From the NCBI RefSeq assembly GCF_027853965.1, contig NZ_JAQGLB010000005.1, positions 1 through 64,000 of the forward strand: a stretch of DNA of 64,000 bases, given 5' to 3'. Position 1 is the stretch's first letter. Each line of letters opens with the position of its first letter. Below, piece by piece: positions 33,843-42,609 of the stretch. The stretch is from Saccharopolyspora indica (GTDB lineage Bacteria; Actinomycetota; Actinomycetes; Mycobacteriales; Pseudonocardiaceae). A model generated the notes under the pieces. It worked only from the letters and a program-made list of their open reading frames with translations, was not told the DNA's origin and did no database searches. A program made the position numbers and the translations under genes.

Positions 33843-35405
33843 GTGGCCGAGGAGCGGCTGGCGAAGTACCGGGAGATGCGGGACTTCACCCGCACCGCCG
33901 AGCCGCGCGGCGCCGGGGAGCCCGCGGGCTCCGGCGACCAGTTCGTGGTGCAGCGGCACCGGGCGCGGCGGCGCCACTACGACCTGCGGCTGGAGCTGGA
34001 CGGGGTGCTGGTCAGCTGGGCGGTGCCCAAGGGCCCGACGCTGGATCCGTCGGTGCGCCGGATGGCCGTGCACGTCGAGGACCACCCGCTGGAGTACGCC
34101 GACTTCGAGGGCACGATCCCGGCCGGCGAGTACGGCGGCGGTGACGTCATCGTCTGGGACCGCGGCACCTGGACGCCCGGGGAGGACGACCCGCTGGCCG
34201 CGATCGAGGCCGGAACCCTGCACTTCGAGCTGCGCGGCGAGAAGCTGGTGGGCCGGTTCGTGCTGGTGCGGCGCGGTGAGACGCAGTGGCTGCTGCTGCA
34301 CAAGAAGGACGAGCACGCCCAGCCGGGCTGGGATCCCGAGGACCACCCGCGGTCGGTGAAGAGCGGGCGCACCAACGAGGAGGTCGCCGCGGATCCGGAA
34401 GCGGTGTGGCGCAGCGATCTCCCGCCCGACCGCGCCGAGATCCGCCTGCGCCACTGGAAACCGCCCAGCGAGGCCGAGATCGCCGCGCTGGACGAGCTCG
34501 GCGCCAAGGGCCGCTGGCGGGTCGACGGCCGCGACCTGGCGCTGACCAATCTGGACAAGGTCCTGTTCCCCGGCCGCGACGGCGAAGCGCCGGTGACCAA
34601 GCGGGACCTGATCCGCTACCACGCGCTCATCGCACCGGTCATGCTGCCCTACCTGGACGGCCGGCCGCTGAACTCGCACCGCTTCCCCGACGGCGTCGAG
34701 AAACCCGGCTTCTGGCACAAGGAAGTGCCCGGCCACGCCCCGGACTGGTTGCAGCGCTGGCGCTATCCCGGTGCCGATCCCGGCGACACCCAGTGGTACC
34801 TGGTCCCGGACAGCGTCGCCGCGCTGGCCTGGCTGGCCAACTACGCGGCGCTGGAGCTGCACGCCTGGACCTCGCGCGCCGCCGACGTGCAGCACCCGAC
34901 GTGGGCGCTGTTCGACATCGACCCGGGCAGCCGGACCACCTTCGAGGAGGTGCTGGTGCTGGCCCGGTTGCACCGCACCGCGATGGAGCACCTCGGCGTG
35001 GTGGCGCGGCCGAAGGTGACCGGGCAGCGCGGCATCCAGATCTGGGTGCCGGTGGAGCCGCGCTACACCTACGCCGAGACCCGCGCGTGGGTGGAGCAGG
35101 TGTCGCGGGCCGTCGGCAACGCGGTGCCCGACCTGGTCAGCTGGGCGTGGACGAAGGCCGAGCGCCGCGGCCGGGCCCGCCTGGACTACACGCAGAACGT
35201 CATCAACAAGACGCTGGTCGCCCCGTACAGCGCGCGCCCGCGCCCGGGCGCCCCGGTGTCGGTCCCGCTGGAGTGGGACGAGCTCGACGACCCGGAGCTG
35301 ACCCCGGACCGCTGGACCATCCGCACCGTGCTGGACCGGCTGGCGGCGGTCGGCGACCCGTTCGCCCCGCTGCTCGACGTCCAGCAGCAGCTCCCTCCGG
35401 TCTGA
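33843..35405 (+). CDS. LigD-like 3'-phosphoesterase/polymerase without a ligase domain
   Basis: A 520-residue NHEJ-type protein. Residues about 30-170 are the phosphoesterase domain (RHYDLRLELDGVLVSWAVPK, then HPLEYADFEGTIPAGEYGGG with the metal-binding His and Asp). Residues about 230-500 are the primase-polymerase domain (LTNLDKVLFP, KRDLIRYHALIAPVMLPYLD, and the metal-binding ALFDIDPG). The domain order is PE then POL, unlike mycobacterial LigD (POL-PE-LIG), and no ATP-dependent ligase domain or Ku gene is in the window. GTG at 33843 is the likely start. Role: end processing and fill-in or ribonucleotide insertion at breaks. Confidence 0.85.
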   Translation: MAEERLAKYREMRDFTRTAEPRGAGEPAGSGDQFVVQRHRARRRHYDLRLELDGVLVSWAVPKGPTLDPSVRRMAVHVEDHPLEYADFEGTIPAGEYGGGDVIVWDRGTWTPGEDDPLAAIEAGTLHFELRGEKLVGRFVLVRRGETQWLLLHKKDEHAQPGWDPEDHPRSVKSGRTNEEVAADPEAVWRSDLPPDRAEIRLRHWKPPSEAEIAALDELGAKGRWRVDGRDLALTNLDKVLFPGRDGEAPVTKRDLIRYHALIAPVMLPYLDGRPLNSHRFPDGVEKPGFWHKEVPGHAPDWLQRWRYPGADPGDTQWYLVPDSVAALAWLANYAALELHAWTSRAADVQHPTWALFDIDPGSRTTFEEVLVLARLHRTAMEHLGVVARPKVTGQRGIQIWVPVEPRYTYAETRAWVEQVSRAVGNAVPDLVSWAWTKAERRGRARLDYTQNVINKTLVAPYSARPRPGAPVSVPLEWDELDDPELTPDRWTIRTVLDRLAAVGDPFAPLLDVQQQLPPV

Positions 35406-35408
35406 GGA

Positions 35409-36569
35409 TCAGCCGGTCGCGACCGCTTCCAGCGCGGCGGGCTCGGGCAGCGTGCGGGCGAGCAGCCAGGCCAGCACCGGGAACACCAGCAGCACCGCCA
35501 GCGCGGTCTGCAGACCCGTGCGCTCGGCGAGCAGGCCGATCATCGGTGTCGCGATCCCGCCGACGCTGACCGCCAGGCCGAGCGTGACGCCGCTGGCGGT
35601 GCCGATGCGGTTGGGCAGGTAGTCCTGCCCGAGGGTGACGTGCAGCGAGAACGGCACGTAGATCAGCACCGCGACGAGCCCGACGAAGACGTGCACCAGG
35701 ATTCCCGGCGCGTAGACCACCCCGGCCATCGCCGGGATCGTGGCGGCGTAGGAGACCCGCATCGTCCGGATGCGGCCCCAGGTCGCGGCGAGCCTGCCGC
35801 CCAGCAGGGTGCCGACCGCGCCACCGGCGAAGAGCACGAACAAGGCCACCGCGCCGGTGAATTCGCCGCCGCCCGCCCGCTGCTGGGCCCACAGCGCGAC
35901 GAACGCGCTCAGTCCGATGTAGACGATGGAGCGGAGGATGATGACCGCGGTCAGGCGCAGGAACACCGGCCAGTCGTCGATTCCCCGCCGGGTCGCCGCC
36001 GCCGGGCCGGAGCCGGTCGCCGCGGTGATCGAGCGCAGCGCGACCACCGTGAGCAGCGCGCCCAGCAGCGCGGGGACGATCAGCCACGGGGTGGCCGCCA
36101 GCCCGCCCGCGGACAGGATCGGCGCGACGACGATCGGGGCCAGCGCGAAACCGACGTTGCCGCCGAGGGAGAACCAGCTCATCGCCAGGTGGCTGCCACC
36201 GGAAGCCGCGCGCGCCAGCCGGGCCGCCTCCGGGTGGTAGGCCGCCACCCCGAGGCCGGAGAGCGCGACGGCCAGCCAGCTCAGCACGTAGGAATCGCCC
36301 ACCCCGCACAGCGCCACGCCGAGACCGGCCGTCGTCATGCTCACCGGGAGCAGCCACGGCATCCGCACCCGGTCGGTGAGCGCGCCGAACAGCGGCTGCA
36401 CGATCGACGAGAGCAGGGTGGCGGCGAGCACGATCCCGGACACCGCGACGTAGTCGTAGTGCCGTTCGAGCACCAGGAACGGGATCACCGCGGGGACCGC
36501 GCCCTGGTAGACGTCCACACCGGCGTGGCCGACGGCGAGCAGCCCCACCGGCCGGTTCGATTTCTGCAT
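35409..36569 (-). CDS. MFS transporter, fosmidomycin-resistance (Fsr) type
   Basis: A 386-residue, 12-helix exporter. The pattern GHAGVDVYQGAVPAVIPFLV in helix 1, QPLFGALTDR in loop 2-3, and GLGVAAYHPEAARLA in helix 4-5 match the Fsr subgroup (GH.xxD and YHPE motifs). The start is uncertain: ATG at 36569 (or GTG 36572) is preferred, because an ATG at 36623 would leave only 3 bp to the divergent AraC start. Its 3' end is 3 nt from the LigD-like stop. It is probably regulated by the divergent AraC protein. Confidence 0.8.
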   Translation of the reverse strand: MQKSNRPVGLLAVGHAGVDVYQGAVPAVIPFLVLERHYDYVAVSGIVLAATLLSSIVQPLFGALTDRVRMPWLLPVSMTTAGLGVALCGVGDSYVLSWLAVALSGLGVAAYHPEAARLARAASGGSHLAMSWFSLGGNVGFALAPIVVAPILSAGGLAATPWLIVPALLGALLTVVALRSITAATGSGPAAATRRGIDDWPVFLRLTAVIILRSIVYIGLSAFVALWAQQRAGGGEFTGAVALFVLFAGGAVGTLLGGRLAATWGRIRTMRVSYAATIPAMAGVVYAPGILVHVFVGLVAVLIYVPFSLHVTLGQDYLPNRIGTASGVTLGLAVSVGGIATPMIGLLAERTGLQTALAVLLVFPVLAWLLARTLPEPAALEAVATG

Positions 36570-36626
36570 CACCGGGCCATCGTCGAACGCGAGCGGGCTG
36601 TCCCGCTTTCGATAAACTGCCATCTC

Positions 36627-37385
36627 ATGTTGAAAATCCGCCACACCCCACGAGCGCCCACCGCGCTGCGCCACCTGCCCGCCGGTTCCGGCGTCGACGC
36701 GCACCGGCACGACGACCACCAGATCGTCTACGCCGGGCGCGGCGTGCTGTCGGTGACCACCAGCGCGGGCACCTGGATCACGCCGGGCACCCGGGCGCTG
36801 TGGGTTCCGGCCGGGATCGTGCACCAGCACCGGGCGTACGGCGAAACCGATCTGCACACCGTCGGCGTTCCCACCAGCGAGAACCCGCTGCGCCTGGACT
36901 CCCCCGCCGTGCTGGCCGTCGGCCCGCTGCTGCGCGAGCTGATCCTGGCCTGCACCCGCGACGAGTTCGCCGACGACGCCGAGCGGCTGCGCCTGCGCGC
37001 CGTGCTGCTCGACCGGCTGCGGCGCACTTCGCAGCAGCCGATCAGCCTGCCCAGCCCGCGGGACCCGCGGCTGGTCGCGGTCTGCGGGCTGCTCGACGAG
37101 GACCCGGCCGACCAGCGGACCCTGACCTCGCTGGGCGCGCAGGTCGGGGCGAGCGAGCGCACGCTGAGCCGCCTGTTCCGGGCCGAGATGCGGATGACGT
37201 TCCCGCAGTGGCGCACCCAGCTGCGGCTCTGCCACGCGCTGCGCCTGCTCGCCGAGGGCGAAGCCGTCACCGCGGTGGCGCACCGGACCGGCTGGTCCTC
37301 GGCCAGCGCGTTCATCGACGTGTTCCGCCGGACCTTCGGGCACACGCCCGGAAAGCAACCCGACGGGCATCACTCGGACGTGTGA
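36627..37385 (+). CDS. AraC family transcriptional regulator
   Basis: A 252-residue regulator. Residues 1-110 form a cupin-type sensor (HRHDDHQIVYAGRGVLSVTT, WVPAGIVHQHRAYG) and the C-terminus holds two HTHs (LTSLGAQVGASERTLSRLFR, then GEAVTAVAHRTGWSSASAFI and RRTFGHTPG). No ribosome binding site precedes ATG at 36627, but TAAACT lies 9 nt upstream at about 36613-36618, placing a transcription start at or near the ATG; the message is probably leaderless. It likely activates or represses the divergent Fsr-type transporter. Confidence 0.85.
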   Translation: MLKIRHTPRAPTALRHLPAGSGVDAHRHDDHQIVYAGRGVLSVTTSAGTWITPGTRALWVPAGIVHQHRAYGETDLHTVGVPTSENPLRLDSPAVLAVGPLLRELILACTRDEFADDAERLRLRAVLLDRLRRTSQQPISLPSPRDPRLVAVCGLLDEDPADQRTLTSLGAQVGASERTLSRLFRAEMRMTFPQWRTQLRLCHALRLLAEGEAVTAVAHRTGWSSASAFIDVFRRTFGHTPGKQPDGHHSDV

Positions 37386-37421
37386 TCAAGCTGGCGGTGC
37401 GGATCACCGGCCGGTTGGCTG

Positions 37422-38609
37422 ATGATCATGCGAATCCGAACCCGCACGGCGCTGCTCGGCGCCGCCGCCGCACTGCTGCTGGTGCCCGCCGCGTTTCCCG
37501 CTGCCGCCCAGCAGAGCGACGCCCGGCTGCTCGGCAGCTACGTCGTGCCGCACGACCTCCAGGTGGGCGGCACCCCGGTCGGCGGACTGTCGTCGATCGA
37601 CTACGACCGCCGCAACGGTGACTTCGTCCTCGTCAGCGACGACTGGTCCGACTACGCACCCGCCCGGTACTACCGCGCGGAGATCTCGGTGACCGGGAGC
37701 GGCATCGACGACGTGGACTTCACCGAGGTGCACCAGTTCCGCCGCCCGGACGGACGCACCTACCCGACGATCGACACCTGGCGCGAGGAGCAGCACCGAG
37801 TGCCCCGGGTGGCGCGCAACGTGCTCGGCACGGTGGACCCCGAGGAACTGCGCGTCGACCCGCTCACCGGCGCTGTCGCCTGGACCAACGAGGGCCAGCG
37901 CAACGTCCCGGAGGACGGTTCGGCCCGCGGCACGGTGCTGCTCGACCCGGCGCTGCGGATCTCCACCCGCGACGGCGGCTACGTCCGCGACCTGCCGACG
38001 GCGCCCAACGAGAAGATGACCACGGGAGGGACCGGGCCGCGGGTCAACGAGACCTTCGAGGGCCTGGCCTACACCCGCGACGGCAGCCGGTTGGTCTCCG
38101 CGCTGGAGGGTCCGCTGGAGCAGGACGGGCCGTCGGCCAACGCCGATCACGGCGCTTTCAGCCGCATCACGGTCCACGACCGCGCCGGGCTGCCCATCGC
38201 CCAGTACGCCTACCCGGTGGAGCCGCTGTTCGCCGAACCGCAACCGCCGAACGACTGGAACACCAACGGAATCTCCTCGCTGCTGGCCGGTGACGCTCCG
38301 GACCGGTTCCTGGCGCTGGAGCGCGGCTACGCCAGCGGAGTGGGCACCAAGGGCCGCATCTACGAGTTCAGCACCGCCGGGGCCGATGACGTGCTGAACA
38401 GGGATTCGCTGGCGGGCGGCGGTTTCCAGCCGGTGCGCAAGGAACTGGTCGCCGACCTGGACGAGATCGGGTTGCCGTACACCGACAACGTCGAGGGCCT
38501 CAGCTGGGGACCGCGGCTGCCCACCGGCGAGCGGGTGCTGCTCGTGGTCAGCGACAACAACTTCTCGACGCACCAGCAGACGCAGGTGATCGCCATCGCG
38601 ATCCGCTGA
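37422..38609 (+). CDS. secreted phytase-like-domain (esterase-like) protein
   Basis: About 395 residues with a Sec signal (ALLGAAAALLLVPAAFPAAA). The mature protein matches the Phytase-like (esterase-like activity of phytase) family: GGLSSIDYDRRNGDFVLVSD near the start, TFEGLAYTRDGSRLVSALEG in the middle, and NVEGLSWGP and LLVVSDNNFS at the end, all beta-propeller blade motifs. ATG at 37428 is an alternative to 37422. Its function is probably extracellular hydrolysis, the substrate unproven. A strong terminator follows. Confidence 0.82.
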   Translation: MIMRIRTRTALLGAAAALLLVPAAFPAAAQQSDARLLGSYVVPHDLQVGGTPVGGLSSIDYDRRNGDFVLVSDDWSDYAPARYYRAEISVTGSGIDDVDFTEVHQFRRPDGRTYPTIDTWREEQHRVPRVARNVLGTVDPEELRVDPLTGAVAWTNEGQRNVPEDGSARGTVLLDPALRISTRDGGYVRDLPTAPNEKMTTGGTGPRVNETFEGLAYTRDGSRLVSALEGPLEQDGPSANADHGAFSRITVHDRAGLPIAQYAYPVEPLFAEPQPPNDWNTNGISSLLAGDAPDRFLALERGYASGVGTKGRIYEFSTAGADDVLNRDSLAGGGFQPVRKELVADLDEIGLPYTDNVEGLSWGPRLPTGERVLLVVSDNNFSTHQQTQVIAIAIR

Positions 38610-38618
38610 CCGAACGCC

Positions 38619-38651
38619 AAGGGCGCGGCTCCGGGACGGGGCCGCGCCCTT
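38619..38651 (+). terminator. terminator of the phytase-like gene
   Basis: A perfect 11-bp stem, AAGGGCGCGGC (38619-38629) with GCCGCGCCCTT (38641-38651), and an 11-nt loop, 10 bp after the stop codon. The downstream T content is low, as usual in actinobacteria. Confidence 0.75.
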
Positions 38652-38718
38652 CGCGCGTGCGGGAAAAACGGCAAGCTCCTTGGGAAAAACGCATTCCGAG
38701 TCTTGTAACGGTCAATCC

Positions 38719-38758
38719 TTGACCCCAACCAAAACACCGACTTATGGTCCAGACCACG
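38719..38758 (+). promoter_or_regulatory. promoter with chitinase-type (DasR-like) operator for the AA10 gene
   Basis: A TTGACC -35 (38719-38724) and TATGGT -10 (38743-38748) are 18 bp apart. The -10 overlaps TGGTCCAGACCA (38745-38756), a perfect-arm dyad that differs by one base from the 12-bp repeat of Streptomyces chitinase promoters and fits the DasR site core TGGTCTAGACCA at 11 of 12 bases. This predicts repression relieved by chitin-derived amino sugars. The start codon is 130 bp downstream, so the leader is long. Confidence 0.65.
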
Positions 38759-38888
38759 GCTCGCCGGTTAAGCGCCGGTGAACCGCGGTCGTCGGAGTGC
38801 CCCTCTCCCCTTCCTCGGCCAGGTTCCAACAGCGCCGCTGCCAGGACGTCCGATGTCCTCGAACGCGGTCTCCCCACAAGGAGCTGAG

Positions 38889-39410
38889 ATGAACAAGAAG
38901 CCGAAGCTCGCCGCCGCCATCGTCGGTGCGGCGATCGCGCCGTTCCTGGTGGCGATCCCGACCAGCACCGCCAGCGCGCACGGCTACATCGACTCCCCGC
39001 CGAGCCGCCAGGCGCAGTGCGCCCAGGGCACCGTGCCGTGCGGGCCGATCAAGTACGAGCCGCAGAGCGTCGAGGGCCCGAAGGGCCTGACCAGCTGCAG
39101 CGGCGGCAACCAGGCGTTCGGCGAGCTGGACGACGACAACAAGGGCTGGACGGCGACCCCGGTCGGCAACTCGGTGACCTTCAACTGGACGATCACCGCC
39201 CGCCACTCCACCAGCACCTGGGAGTACTTCATCGGCGGCAACCGCGTCGCGGTCTTCGACGACGGCGGCGCGCAGCCGCCGGCGAAGTTCTCGCACAACG
39301 TCAACCTCGGTGGCGTCAGCGGCAAGCAGAAGCTCCTCGCCGTGTGGAACGTGGCCGACACCGCCAACGCCTTCTACAACTGCGTCGACCTCAACGTCGG
39401 CGGCAAGTGA
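38889..39410 (+). CDS. AA10 lytic polysaccharide monooxygenase (chitin-active type)
   Basis: A 173-residue secreted copper enzyme. The signal peptide ends at TSTASA, leaving His31 as the mature N-terminus (HGYIDSPPSRQAQC), the first arm of the copper histidine brace. His106 in ITARHSTSTWEYF is the second. Four cysteines can form two disulfides. It oxidatively cleaves crystalline chitin or cellulose. There is no carbohydrate-binding module. ATG at 38889 has AAGGAG upstream. The chitinase-type operator in its promoter supports chitin as substrate. Confidence 0.92.
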   Translation: MNKKPKLAAAIVGAAIAPFLVAIPTSTASAHGYIDSPPSRQAQCAQGTVPCGPIKYEPQSVEGPKGLTSCSGGNQAFGELDDDNKGWTATPVGNSVTFNWTITARHSTSTWEYFIGGNRVAVFDDGGAQPPAKFSHNVNLGGVSGKQKLLAVWNVADTANAFYNCVDLNVGGK

Positions 39411-39447
39411 GAGAGTTCGCAGGATAGTTTGCGTGGCGGTGCGAGTA

Positions 39448-39580
39448 GCGGAACCTCAGACGCCTTCTCACTCCGGGATCCCCGACTCATGTATGACCAA
39501 TACACCACGCTGGGGACTGGCCTCGCCAAGAGCCCAGTTCGGGGCGGGCACCGTCTGAGAACCCGCAGCGGTGCAAGCTG
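39448..39580. repeat. dispersed structured repeat, copy A
   Basis: Shares with 59307-59436 the blocks GCGGAACCT at one end, ATGTATGA followed by AATACAC in the middle, and ACCCGCAGCGGTGCAAGCTG (39561-39580) at the other end. The centre folds as a nested hairpin: TCCCC (39479-39483) with GGGGA (39512-39516), enclosing TGTAT (39490-39494) with ATACA (39500-39504). It lies in the convergent interval after the AA10 gene. A further ATGCGGC-TCC-GCCGCAT hairpin follows at 39594-39610. Confidence 0.65.
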
Positions 39581-39643
39581 AATCCCACACCGCATGCGGC
39601 TCCGCCGCATCCTCAAAGAACTCCTGATGCCATTTCCGGTGAA

Positions 39644-39681
39644 GGCGGGCCCGCACTCCCATTCCGGGAGGCGGGCCCGCC
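39644..39681 (-). terminator. terminator of the PKS operon
   Basis: A nested perfect hairpin: GGCGGGCCCGC with its complement outside and CTCCC/GGGAG inside around a 5-nt loop. It begins 6 bp beyond the DUF2071 stop codon, the last gene of the operon on the minus strand. Confidence 0.75.
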
Positions 39682-39686
39682 GTTCG

Positions 39687-40394
39687 TCAGCACCTGCTGG
39701 GCGCGCCGAACCGGGCGTCCACTCTGGACGCGATGAGCGCCACCGGCCGGTCCGGGGCGGGCAGGCCGAGTTCGCCGAGCAGGCCGAAGTCCGCGCAGGA
39801 CAGCGGTTCCGCGCGGTGCAGGGCCCACGGTTCGTGGTCGGCCGGGGTGTGCAGGCAATGCCCGTGCCAGGTGGAGAACATCCGCCAGCGCGCCGTGGCG
39901 AACCGGTCGGCCTCCCCCGCCGCGGTGCGCGGACCGCGCCGGACCCGCAGCTCCAGCCCCACCGCACCGCGCCGCACCCGGTAGCCGGTTTCGCTCCCGC
40001 GGCGTTCGAACTCCACCCGCCCGTAGCGGTAGGGCAGACCGGCCACGGCGCGGGCGGTCCGCACGAAAGTCCGGTTCGAGGCCTCCATGCTCAGGAACAC
40101 CAGCCCGCGGCGGCCGCGCCCGTCGACGGCGTAGGTCCGCACGTTGACCTCGTTGAAGTCGCGCAGACCGCGCGGTGTCGGCACGCCCAGCACCGAGCTC
40201 ACGGTCATCCGCAGGCCGATCAGGCCGATCCAGGCGGATCCGGCGAGCAGGTCGGGCCGGGTGCCGCGCGGCAGCATCGGCTGGAGCAGCGCGGGATCGC
40301 ACGGCCAGTGGGCGAACACGACGTCGCGCCAGATCTGGTCGGTCAGCGACCAGCGGACGCGTTCCGGGGCGGCGAGCGTCAGCGCCTCGCTCAT
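39687..40394 (-). CDS. DUF2071 (YqjF-like) protein
   Basis: A 235-residue DUF2071 protein: WRDVVFAHWPCDPALLQPML, then GSAWIGLIGLRMT, FNEVNVRTYA, and YRYGRVEFERRG. The fold is acetoacetate-decarboxylase-like. Its ATG overlaps the stop of the type III PKS gene (ATGA), so it is translationally coupled and probably acts on the PKS product or precursor. The biochemical function of the family is unknown. It closes the operon. Confidence 0.82.
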   Translation of the reverse strand: MSEALTLAAPERVRWSLTDQIWRDVVFAHWPCDPALLQPMLPRGTRPDLLAGSAWIGLIGLRMTVSSVLGVPTPRGLRDFNEVNVRTYAVDGRGRRGLVFLSMEASNRTFVRTARAVAGLPYRYGRVEFERRGSETGYRVRRGAVGLELRVRRGPRTAAGEADRFATARWRMFSTWHGHCLHTPADHEPWALHRAEPLSCADFGLLGELGLPAPDRPVALIASRVDARFGAPSRC

Positions 40395-41428
40395 CCGGTC
40401 ACCCGCAGCAGCGCCGCGTAGAGGGTCAGTCCGGGTCCGAAAGCCATTGCCACCACGTGGCTTCCGCCGTTGAGCTCACCGGCGATCAGCTTCCGAAGCA
40501 CCAGCAGCAGCGTCGCCGACGAGCAGTTCCCGTGCTCGGCCAGGACCTTCCGCGACGACCGCAGCGCGGCAGCGGGCAAACCCAGGGTTTCCTCCACCGT
40601 GTCGAGGATACGCGGCCCGCCCGGGTGCACGGCCCAGCCCGCGACGTCGTCCAGGCCCAGCCCGTTGCGGTCGAGCAGGTCGCCGACCACCGCGCCGAGG
40701 TGGCGGGCCAGCACGTCGGGGACCTGCGGCGACAGGCCCATCCGGAAGCCGAGATCGGTGATGTCCCAGGTCATCTGGTCCAGGCCGCTGGTGTCGGTGA
40801 AGGCCACCAGGTCGAGCACCGCCAGTCCGGTCGCGCGCGGGTGCACCACCACCGCCACCGCGGCGTCGCCGAACAGCGCGTGCGAGACGATCTGCTGCGG
40901 ATCGGCCGTGGGCGGCTGGATGTGCAGCGAGGTCAGCTCCAGGCACAGCAGGACGGCGGGCCGGTCGCGCGCGGCGGCGAAGTCCACGACGCCGCCGAGC
41001 GCGGGCAGGGCCGCGTAGCAGCCCATGTGCCCGACGAACAGCCGTCGCAGATCCGGGCGCATGCCCAGCGATCCGGCGAGCTTGATGTCCAGGCCCGGGG
41101 TGCCGTAGCCGGTGCAGGAGGCGACGGTGAGCAGGCCGATCTCCTCCGGCGCGAGGTCCGCGTCGGCCAGTGCGGCGAGCACCGCGCGGTGTCCCAGCGG
41201 CGGTGCTTGTTCGTCGAAGCGGCGCATGCGGGCCGCGGTGGTCCATCCGGAGAGGTCTTCTTCCAGCGGGTTGGCCACGGTGTGCCTGCGGTGCACGCCG
41301 ACCGCCGAGAACAGCCGCCGGGCCAGGGCGCTGCCGCCGAAGTGCGCCGCGAAGAAGCCGTCCCACAGCTCGTCCTGCCCGGCGGAGTCCGGCAGCGCCG
41401 AGCCGAAGCCGACGATCGCCGGCGTCAC
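40391..41428 (-). CDS. type III polyketide synthase
   Basis: A 345-residue chalcone-synthase-fold enzyme. The triad is Cys137 (FVGHMGCYAALP), His268 (GWAVHPGGPRIL) and Asn301 (AEHGNCSSAT). It would extend an acyl-CoA starter with malonyl units and cyclise the chain to a resorcinol, phloroglucinol or pyrone. GTG at 41428 overlaps the upstream flavoprotein stop (GTGA), and its own stop overlaps the DUF2071 start (ATGA). The tailoring neighbours suggest a methylated, oxidised and possibly prenylated aromatic product. Starter specificity cannot be read. Confidence 0.9.
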   Translation of the reverse strand: MTPAIVGFGSALPDSAGQDELWDGFFAAHFGGSALARRLFSAVGVHRRHTVANPLEEDLSGWTTAARMRRFDEQAPPLGHRAVLAALADADLAPEEIGLLTVASCTGYGTPGLDIKLAGSLGMRPDLRRLFVGHMGCYAALPALGGVVDFAAARDRPAVLLCLELTSLHIQPPTADPQQIVSHALFGDAAVAVVVHPRATGLAVLDLVAFTDTSGLDQMTWDITDLGFRMGLSPQVPDVLARHLGAVVGDLLDRNGLGLDDVAGWAVHPGGPRILDTVEETLGLPAAALRSSRKVLAEHGNCSSATLLLVLRKLIAGELNGGSHVVAMAFGPGLTLYAALLRVTG

Positions 41429-42603
41429 CAGCGCGGTGCTTCGGTGTCGTGGTCGGGATCGCCGCCGAGCGCGGCGACGCCGAGCCAGTCGGCGCAGACG
41501 TCGGAGGTCGCCGGTTGCAGCGCGCCGCACCGGGCGTCGCGGTAGATGCGCTCCAGCGGGTGGCCGCGACGGGTGGCCGCGGTGCCCGCCGCTTCCAGCA
41601 CCGAGGAGGCCACCTGCGCCGCGGTGTCCCCGGCGACCAGCTTCGCCCGCCACACCCAGCGGTTCGTCTCCGGTTCACCGGCCTGCTGCGCCACGCGCCG
41701 GGCGGCCTCCTGCACGACGGCTTCGGCCGCCGCCACCGCGGCATCGGCGCGGCCCATCCGGTTGCGCACCGCGGGCAGGCCGTGCAGTCCGCGCTCGCGC
41801 AGGTGCTCACTGCCCGCGCACAGCGCCGAGCGGGCCACTCCGACGTAGACCGCGGCGTAGGAGGCCACCAGCCATTGCGGCATCACCTGCGCGATCAGCA
41901 GCGTCAGACCTTCGATCCCGCCGAGCAGCGCGTCCGGGCCGACGGCGACGTCGAAGTGCACGTCGTGGCTGCCGGTGGCGCGCATGCCCAGCGAATCCCA
42001 GGTCGGTTCGACCTGGACGCCGTCACCGGCCGGAACCAGGAAGTAGGACACCTTCGGTTCGCCGCCCTCGACGTCCTTGGCGGTGACCAGGTAGGCATCG
42101 GCGTGCCCGGCGCCGGAGACGAACGCCTTCCGGCCGGTGATGCGGAACCCGCGGTCGTCGCGCTGGTAGCCGGTGGTGGTGCGCGACAGCCGCGATCCGC
42201 CGCCGCGCTCGCTCATCGCCACCGCGTACAGCGCGCCGTCGGCGGCGTCGGACAGCAGCCGGTCGCGCGCGTCGAAGCAGCTCTCGGGCGCACCCAGCTG
42301 CTGGAGCAGTTCCTCGGGTGCGTGCGCGAGCGCACCGGTGACCGAGGCGTGCATGTTGAAGATCAGCGCCGTGGCACCGGCTCCGGTGGCCAGTTCGGCG
42401 GCCACGGCGGCGTAGTCGGCGAACGACGCGCCGGAGCCGCCCAGCTCTTCGGGAACCATCAGGCCGAGCAGGCCCCGGTCGCGCAGATCCGCGAAGTCCT
42501 CGGCGGGGAAGGCGCCCGCGGTGTCGTAGTGCTCGGCGCGCGCGGCGATGCGCGGAACCAGGTCCCGCACCACCTCCTGCGCGGACGCGGCTGGCAACGG
42601 CAC
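41425..42603 (-). CDS. acyl-CoA dehydrogenase-like flavoprotein of the PKS cluster
   Basis: A 392-residue acyl-CoA dehydrogenase-fold protein: LMVPEELGGSGASFADYAAV, AVAMSERGGGSR, ITGRKAFVSGAGHADAYLVT, and DSLGMRATGSHDVHFD. The C-terminus ends without the usual GGxGY/E catalytic region of beta-oxidation enzymes, so it may be a group D flavin monooxygenase that hydroxylates an aromatic, or may desaturate the starter. GTG at 42603 has GGGGTG upstream, 6 nt after the methyltransferase stop. It is coupled to the PKS gene. Confidence 0.82.
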   Translation of the reverse strand: MPLPAASAQEVVRDLVPRIAARAEHYDTAGAFPAEDFADLRDRGLLGLMVPEELGGSGASFADYAAVAAELATGAGATALIFNMHASVTGALAHAPEELLQQLGAPESCFDARDRLLSDAADGALYAVAMSERGGGSRLSRTTTGYQRDDRGFRITGRKAFVSGAGHADAYLVTAKDVEGGEPKVSYFLVPAGDGVQVEPTWDSLGMRATGSHDVHFDVAVGPDALLGGIEGLTLLIAQVMPQWLVASYAAVYVGVARSALCAGSEHLRERGLHGLPAVRNRMGRADAAVAAAEAVVQEAARRVAQQAGEPETNRWVWRAKLVAGDTAAQVASSVLEAAGTAATRRGHPLERIYRDARCGALQPATSDVCADWLGVAALGGDPDHDTEAPRW

Positions 42604-42609
42604 CGGCGT

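Noticed and set aside
32625-34991. Extended frame reaching far upstream of the NDH-2-like gene
   Set aside because: The upstream part is antisense to the LigD-like gene; a strong ribosome binding site and the GAGYTG motif fix the start at 33737.
39468-39662. Small minus-strand ORF across repeat copy A
   Set aside because: It is the repeat itself read as protein; the corresponding frame in copy B is not conserved as protein.
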